Origin: Chromatiales bacterium
GTDB lineage: Bacteria > Pseudomonadota > Gammaproteobacteria > Chromatiales > Chromatiaceae
Assembly: GCA_028280505.1 (NCBI GenBank)
Contig: JANQLO010000019.1
Span: 1-64,000, forward strand
Direction of reading: 5' to 3'
DNA length: 64,000 nucleotides
Shown here: positions 59,723 to 64,000 of the stretch, piece after piece
Layout of the letters: the number at the start of each line of letters is the position of its first letter
Position numbering within the stretch: the first letter of the stretch is position 1
Made by a program: the position numbers and the translations under genes
The notes under the pieces: model-generated
What the model saw: only the letters and a program-made list of their open reading frames with translations
Databases searched by the model: none
What the model was told of the DNA's origin: nothing

Positions 59723-61885
59723 ATGCAACAGGCCGTCCGCCTGTCGACGACCTGGCCCGACAATGGCTTGCGCCTGGTGCATGAGACACCGGTGCGGCTG
59801 CGTTTCAAACTGCCGCTATTGGCCGACCCGTTGATCGATTTCTCATGGCTGGAAACCTGGCTGGAGACCATCAGAGGCGTCGAAGCGGTACGGGTAAACC
59901 GGCATGCGCGCTCGGTGATTTTCAACTACGACGGCGAAACGCGCACACGCACATCGATCGTCGAACTGCTGGGTGAGCTGCGACGCGATCGCATTCCCAG
60001 CGGCGAACCCGAACCCACCCGACCGGCCGAGATCGTTCCGGTACTCACGACCGCGGCGCTGCTCGTCGGACTGCCCTTCATGTCGCCGCCGGTACGTCGT
60101 TTGCTGACCTTCCTCAACATCAGCAAGACCCTGTTCACCGGGCTCGACACCCTGATCAATCGCGGCATCAAGATCGAGGTGCTGGACGCCATCGCAATCG
60201 GCCTGTCGGCGTCGCGCGGCGAATACGCCACCGCCAATATCACCGATTTCCTGATGCAACTCGGCGGCTATCTGGAGAAAAAGACCGAGCGCCAGTCAGA
60301 CCATATGCTGCGTCGCCTGTTGAAACCCGAGCCGGTGTTGGCCTGGGTCGAACGCGACGACGTGTTGGTACAAATCCCCGACGATCAAATCCGGGCCGGT
60401 GAAAAGGTCGAGGTCGGCCCCGGCGAGAAGATTCCGGTCGACGGCCTGGTGCTCGACGGCGCAGCACTGGTCAACCAGGCGGCGATCACCGGCGAATCGG
60501 TACCGGTACGCAAAGAGATCATGGACCGGGTGATCGCCGGCAGCCTGGTCGAAGACGGCCGGCTGCGCATCGAGGCACGACACGTCGGCGACGAAACCAC
60601 GACCGCACGCATCGCGCGCTTTATCGACGACTCGCTCGATCAGCCCTCTGACACGCAGCGCATGGCCGAACGTCTGGCCGATCAACGAGTGTATCTGACG
60701 CTGGGTACCGGCGGCCTCATTTATCTATTGACCGGCGACGAACGCCGCCTCGAATCCATCTTTCTGGTCGATTATTCCTGCGCCCTCAAACTGGGCACAC
60801 CGCTGGCTTTCAAATCCGGCATGTTCCGCGCCGCCTCCGAGGGCATTCTGCTCAAAGGCGGCGAGGCCATCGAACACCTGGCCGAGGTCGACACCATCGT
60901 ATTCGACAAAACCGGCACGCTCACCCGGAGCGACCTGGAAGTCACCGACGTCATTGTGCTCGACGAGCAACGTTGGCCGCGCGATCGCCTATTGGCGGTC
61001 ACCGCATCGATCGAAGAACACGCGAGTCATCCCTTGGCCGAGGCCATCGTACGCAAGGCCAAGGAGGAGAAACTCAACCACATCGATCACGGTGAGGTCG
61101 AGTATCTGGTCGCGCACGGCATGAGCTGCCCGGTCAATGGCGACCGCCTGTTGATCGGCAGCCGCCACTACCTCGAAGAACACGAAGGGCTATCGTTCGC
61201 CCCCTTCGAGACGGAGATCAAAGCGCTGGAAAAAACCGGCAAGACCTTGCTGTACGTCAGTACCCAGCACGAAGCGGTCGGTCTGATCGCGCTGCGCGAT
61301 ACATTGCGTGACGATGCCAAGCAGGTATTGGCGTCGCTGCGCGAGCTGGGCGTGCGGCATTTGGTCATGCTGACCGGTGACCATCGCCGGCGCGCCCGGG
61401 CATTGGCCGACGAACTCGGTATCGACGAGGTATTCGCCGAACAGGTTCCGGAGGACAAGGCCGGCGTAATCGAGCAATTGCGCGCCGAAGGTCGTCGCGT
61501 CGCTTTCGTCGGCGACGGCGTCAACGACGGCCCCGCGCTGGTCGCCGCCGATGTCGGTATCGCCATGTCACGCGGGGCGGAACTGGCACGCGCAACCGCC
61601 GACGTGGTTTTGCTGGAAGACCGGCTCGCCCTGCTGGTCGATGCGGTCGACATCGCACAACGCACCATGCACCTGGTGGCGACCAACTACAAGGCCGCGA
61701 TCGGCATCAACACCGGCGTCATGATCGGTGCCGCCTTGGGTTGGCTATCACCGGTCACCACCGCCGTGTTGCACAATGGCACCACGGTCGGCCTGCTGGT
61801 CAAGGCATTGCGAGGACTCGGCGACCCCACCCACGAAACGCTTCCGCACGACCGGGAGCGACAACACGCTGCCACGGGCAGTTGA
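59723..61885 (+). CDS. P1B-type ATPase, P1B-6/FezB-like
   Basis: A 720-residue P-type ATPase with a Cys-less HMA-like N-terminal domain (about 15-85, including HETPVRLRFKL). Motifs are complete: TGES (256-259), DKTGT (395-399), ASHPLA (434-439) and GDGVND (597-602). In the transport helix the CPC/SPC motif of Cu or Zn pumps is replaced by YSCALK (351-356), the layout I associate with the P1B-6 class to which ferrosome FezB belongs. It would load iron into an intracytoplasmic compartment. A short ferritin-like gene precedes it. Substrate is inferred from context. Confidence 0.82.
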   Translation: MQQAVRLSTTWPDNGLRLVHETPVRLRFKLPLLADPLIDFSWLETWLETIRGVEAVRVNRHARSVIFNYDGETRTRTSIVELLGELRRDRIPSGEPEPTRPAEIVPVLTTAALLVGLPFMSPPVRRLLTFLNISKTLFTGLDTLINRGIKIEVLDAIAIGLSASRGEYATANITDFLMQLGGYLEKKTERQSDHMLRRLLKPEPVLAWVERDDVLVQIPDDQIRAGEKVEVGPGEKIPVDGLVLDGAALVNQAAITGESVPVRKEIMDRVIAGSLVEDGRLRIEARHVGDETTTARIARFIDDSLDQPSDTQRMAERLADQRVYLTLGTGGLIYLLTGDERRLESIFLVDYSCALKLGTPLAFKSGMFRAASEGILLKGGEAIEHLAEVDTIVFDKTGTLTRSDLEVTDVIVLDEQRWPRDRLLAVTASIEEHASHPLAEAIVRKAKEEKLNHIDHGEVEYLVAHGMSCPVNGDRLLIGSRHYLEEHEGLSFAPFETEIKALEKTGKTLLYVSTQHEAVGLIALRDTLRDDAKQVLASLRELGVRHLVMLTGDHRRRARALADELGIDEVFAEQVPEDKAGVIEQLRAEGRRVAFVGDGVNDGPALVAADVGIAMSRGAELARATADVVLLEDRLALLVDAVDIAQRTMHLVATNYKAAIGINTGVMIGAALGWLSPVTTAVLHNGTTVGLLVKALRGLGDPTHETLPHDRERQHAATGS

Positions 61886-61901
61886 AACGGAGGTATTCAT
61901 C

Positions 61902-62261
61902 ATGGCCATTCCCCTGATCCCGTTCGTCGCCGGCGCCGTCATCGGCGGACTGGCAACCTATCTTTACCGAGATGAGAAACTGCGCAAAGACATGAAGCGC
62001 ACCGCAAGCGAACTGTCCGACAAGGTCAAGGACGCGGCAGGCGAAGTATCGGACAAGGTATCGGAAGGTTTCGGCGATCTGCGCCAAAAGGTCGCCGGCA
62101 AGTCAGGTTCGGCAACTACCAAGGCTACCAAGAAGACCACGGCCAAAAAGGCGAAGAAAAAGGTCGCAAAAAAAGCCGCGGCCAAAAGGAAGGCCGGTAA
62201 GAAGAAAGCGGCGCCCAAGGCGGCGGCTACGGACAATACGACAAGTCAGGCTGACGAATAA
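61902..62261 (+). CDS. Membrane protein with lysine-rich tail
   Basis: A 119-residue protein with three parts: an N-terminal glycine-zipper membrane helix (IPLIPFVAGAVIGGLATYLYRDE), an amphipathic YtxH-like region (LSDKVKDAAGEVSDKVSEGF), and a 55-residue Lys/Ala tail of AKKA-type repeats (about 62-108), like histone H1-like tails. The tail could bind polyphosphate, iron phosphate or nucleic acid. ATG at 61902 with an ACGGAGG box. It directly follows the ATPase gene. I know no family with all three parts. Confidence 0.72.
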   Translation: MAIPLIPFVAGAVIGGLATYLYRDEKLRKDMKRTASELSDKVKDAAGEVSDKVSEGFGDLRQKVAGKSGSATTKATKKTTAKKAKKKVAKKAAAKRKAGKKKAAPKAAATDNTTSQADE

Positions 62262-62306
62262 GACCACCCGATCGACATACCGCTCGGCCACGGCAACGCC
62301 GGCAAG

Positions 62307-62726
62307 CTAACGCAGCAGTGTCGATTGGTAACGCAACATGTGCAGACCGGCAAAGACGACGAACGCCTTGCCGAAACGGATATGTGCTTTTTTATTACCG
62401 AGGTATCCGTAAGCCAATGACGTGGCCAGCGTTGTCGCCATACCGACCTTGGTGGCCTTGTTGGCATAGCGACTGATGGTTTTTTTTGCGTTGCTCGTTG
62501 CAGGCTTGGGCGGCATGCAGAGCGCTTCCAGCCGATCCTCCAGCTCGATCGTATCGACAGCACGCGTGTCGTAACTCACGACAAGACTACCCGCGGCGGG
62601 GTTGCTGCGTACGTCGGTTACCCCTTCCAGCGCTTCGGCCTCTCGTAGAATCCTGCTGGCTGTTTTCTTTGATTTCAACCGGTTGGATCGGATACGGATA
62701 CGTCCGGAAACGGTACTGACGATCAT
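62307..62726 (-). CDS. HMA-like protein with SGR motif and C-terminal membrane segment
   Basis: A 139-residue protein. The N-terminal HMA-like domain starts VSTVSGRIRIRSNRLK, where the PGR motif reads SGR, and continues EGVTDVRSNPAAGSLVVSYD. CxxC is absent. A basic linker (about 75-95) leads to a weakly hydrophobic region (TTLATSLAYGYLGNKK, KAFVVFAGLHMLRY). It is divergent from the HMA-like gene at 62882, with a perfect inverted repeat between them. The ATG at 62724-62726 begins the fold. Confidence 0.7.
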   Translation of the reverse strand: MIVSTVSGRIRIRSNRLKSKKTASRILREAEALEGVTDVRSNPAAGSLVVSYDTRAVDTIELEDRLEALCMPPKPATSNAKKTISRYANKATKVGMATTLATSLAYGYLGNKKAHIRFGKAFVVFAGLHMLRYQSTLLR

Positions 62727-62774
62727 GAACTGCCCTTGAACGACTGACTTCGGGATACCGGGGAATAAATAGAG

Positions 62775-62797
62775 TTGCGAATGGTAACGATTCGCAA
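62775..62797. promoter_or_regulatory. Palindromic Fur-like operator in the divergent promoter
   Basis: TTGCGAAT-N7-ATTCGCAA is a perfect 8-bp inverted repeat in the 155-bp gap between two divergent HMA-like genes. The central 19 bp agree with the classical Fur consensus at 12 of 19 positions, including AATG and the ATT arm. Repression by Fur-iron or a related regulator is plausible. Confidence 0.5.
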
Positions 62798-62881
62798 TAT
62801 TGTATCGGGCAACCCGATGATTGTCACGGCAATGCAACAAGCCTCTGCGTAAATCGAGGCAAACCTGAGGGAGTAACCGCC

Positions 62882-63262
62882 ATGACGGACTATCTGCATC
62901 ATGTTCCCGGCCGCCTGCGTGTTCGTTCAAAAACGCTGCGTTGCGAAACCGCGTCATGCGGCACCACGTTACGCAAGCTACGTGCATTGACCGGCGTGCG
63001 AAGCGTGCGGCATAACGCCAAAGCCGGCAGCATAACGGTCTGTTATGACAGCCGCGTGGCCGACCCGGACGCTATTCTCAATGTGATAAACACCGAATGT
63101 CTGCAATCACGGCCGGTGCGCCCTGTCGTTTCACACAACAAGCAAGCGACATCGAAGAGCAGCGGTAAGCTCACCGCCGAAATCGGCCGTATGGCGCTTG
63201 GCGCGCTGGTCAGCCGCAGCGTCGGTTATTCGATCTCATCACTGTTTGGGGTGCGAACCTGA
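62882..63262 (+). CDS. HMA-like protein with PGR motif (FezC-like), last copy
   Basis: A 126-residue protein beginning DYLHHVPGRLRVRSKTLRCETASCG, again the H-x-x-PGR-x-R motif in place of CxxC, followed by LTGVRSVRHNAKAGSITVCYDS, the second half of the fold. The C-terminal third is basic and then mildly hydrophobic (IGRMALGALVSRSVGYSISSLFG). It is transcribed away from the 62307-62726 gene. Confidence 0.72.
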   Translation: MTDYLHHVPGRLRVRSKTLRCETASCGTTLRKLRALTGVRSVRHNAKAGSITVCYDSRVADPDAILNVINTECLQSRPVRPVVSHNKQATSKSSGKLTAEIGRMALGALVSRSVGYSISSLFGVRT

Positions 63263-63343
63263 GGAACGCACCCCCATTGTCTCAATTGCATCTTCTTTCA
63301 GCGATGAAGACGGAAACTCCGTTGTGTTGCCATCGCTCTGAAA

Positions 63344-64000
63344 TCAATTCACCAATGCATTGATTAAGGTACGCCATATCCAGGGATCCTTGTGATCCTC
63401 ATCCGGTGCGGCTGCAAAGGTCGCGATGGTACGCCAATGCTCATCGAACAAGCGAATGGCGTGCCGTCTTTGCTGACGCACATCCAGTCGGATGACCGAC
63501 GCGACGGCAATACCGTCCTGATCCAGTTCGAATGTGGCGGAGCTCCCGCGCAGCTTCGTTCTACGTCCTTCGATGCGGGAGTCGTAGAATTCACCCGTGT
63601 ACCGTTGAAAAACACCGAGATTGCCCACGGAAACACAGACGCGACAGGCCTGCTCGGCGATCACCTCGAGAAACGGGGTAATCAATGTCGGGTCGACACG
63701 TTGACCGACACGGCACAAGGGCATCGCATCGGCACCGTCACGCTTGATGTACCAGTTGTCGGCAAAATCGGGCATCGAGAGATACGATTGATGCTGCTGC
63801 CGCTGTAGTTCATCCAAAGCATCGATCACATTGCGATTCGGCGCACCGACAATCGAGCTTGGCGCACCGCGTTTTGCCCATTGCCGAGCGAGCACGGCAT
63901 GAAAGCTCGACCAAGCGCTCTTATCGGTCAGGCGAACTGTCAATGCCTCGTTGTCGGACCAGTCCATGCATCGCAACACATGGTCGGCCGCCTGCTTGGC
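63344..64000 (-). CDS. Hemin-degrading factor family protein, 3' part
   Basis: The gene runs off the right edge. The C-terminal 218 residues match the second half of HmuS/ChuS/HemS-type heme-handling proteins: HVLRCMDWSDNEALTVRL at the edge, then ACRVCVSVGNLGVFQRYTGEFYDSR, FELDQDGIAVASVIRLDV and IRLFDEHWRTIATF. The usual C-terminal FGKRKPG tail is replaced by FAAAPDEDHKDPWIWRTLINALVN. Its job would be binding or opening imported heme in the cytoplasm. It converges with the last HMA-like gene. Confidence 0.75.
   Translation of the reverse strand, partial: AKQAADHVLRCMDWSDNEALTVRLTDKSAWSSFHAVLARQWAKRGAPSSIVGAPNRNVIDALDELQRQQHQSYLSMPDFADNWYIKRDGADAMPLCRVGQRVDPTLITPFLEVIAEQACRVCVSVGNLGVFQRYTGEFYDSRIEGRRTKLRGSSATFELDQDGIAVASVIRLDVRQQRRHAIRLFDEHWRTIATFAAAPDEDHKDPWIWRTLINALVN

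Noticed and set aside
59723-61885. P-type ATPase as a copper exporter (CopA)
   Set aside because: There is no CxxC in the N-terminal domain and no CPC in the transport helix, and the context is iron.
1-64000. CRISPR arrays, tRNA or rRNA genes and complete insertion sequences
   Set aside because: I found no regularly spaced repeats, no cloverleaf-like sequence with a GTTCAANNC-type T-loop in context, and no transposase or terminal repeats.

Overview
The window looks like a chromosomal segment of a sulfur-oxidising gammaproteobacterium, in the style of Chromatiales or Sedimenticola-type lineages. The main reasons are an aprM-aprB-aprA locus of the sulfur-oxidiser type, a NasT-regulated nitrate assimilation operon, a two-ATP-cone class Ia NrdA, Pap-type polyphosphate:AMP phosphotransferase, a FeoA/FeoA/FeoB/FeoC system and PEP-CTERM-associated genes. 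No rRNA, tRNA, CRISPR array, prophage or intact transposase was recognised. The organism assignment is inference from gene content.

Layout. 1-8.6 kb: end of a fructokinase (mak), an HDOD protein, an NrtR-type NUDIX regulator overlapping nadA, polyphosphate:AMP phosphotransferase, a SirB-like protein, a b-type cytochrome, a DUF3179 protein and a PEP-CTERM/exosortase-associated acyltransferase. 9-20.4 kb (minus strand): nitrate assimilation, nasT then nrtA-nrtB-nrtC-nasS-like-nirB-nirD-nasA. The gap between nasT and nrtA holds an NtrC-like site, a near-ideal sigma-54 promoter, two hexaloop hairpins and an intrinsic terminator, so the leader reads as an ANTAR antitermination switch. 20.9-27.4 kb: a TlpA-like thioredoxin, then nrdA with two different nrdB genes behind DnaA-like and paired NrdR-like boxes.

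27.5-43.6 kb is the accessory part. It holds a NodB deacetylase, two divergent exported phosphatases (one with RTX repeats), a PEP-CTERM-like surface protein, a PEBP protein, a run of small minus-strand ORFs separated by attC-like palindromes (an integron cassette cluster without a visible integrase), a frameshifted PAAR remnant, and a set of lineage-specific hypotheticals including a paralogous pair. 43.7-47 kb: aprMBA. 47.5-52.9 kb: a two-component system divergent from a PspA-like, membrane and VWA-domain gene trio.

53.3-63.3 kb is the most interesting region. The feoAABC genes are followed by a truncated CDF transporter, an AstE/AspA-like gene, and then a compact set of genes: Cys-less HMA-like proteins with an H-x-x-PGR-x-R motif, three Pro/Gly-rich small membrane proteins (one resembling magnetosome MamC in architecture), a membrane-anchored ferritin-like protein, a P1B-type ATPase with SCALK in place of CPC, and a membrane protein with a lysine-rich tail. 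This composition fits a ferrosome (Fez)-type iron-storage organelle locus fed by Feo, with additional parts not usually listed for such loci. The window ends inside a hemin-degrading-factor gene, which continues the iron theme.
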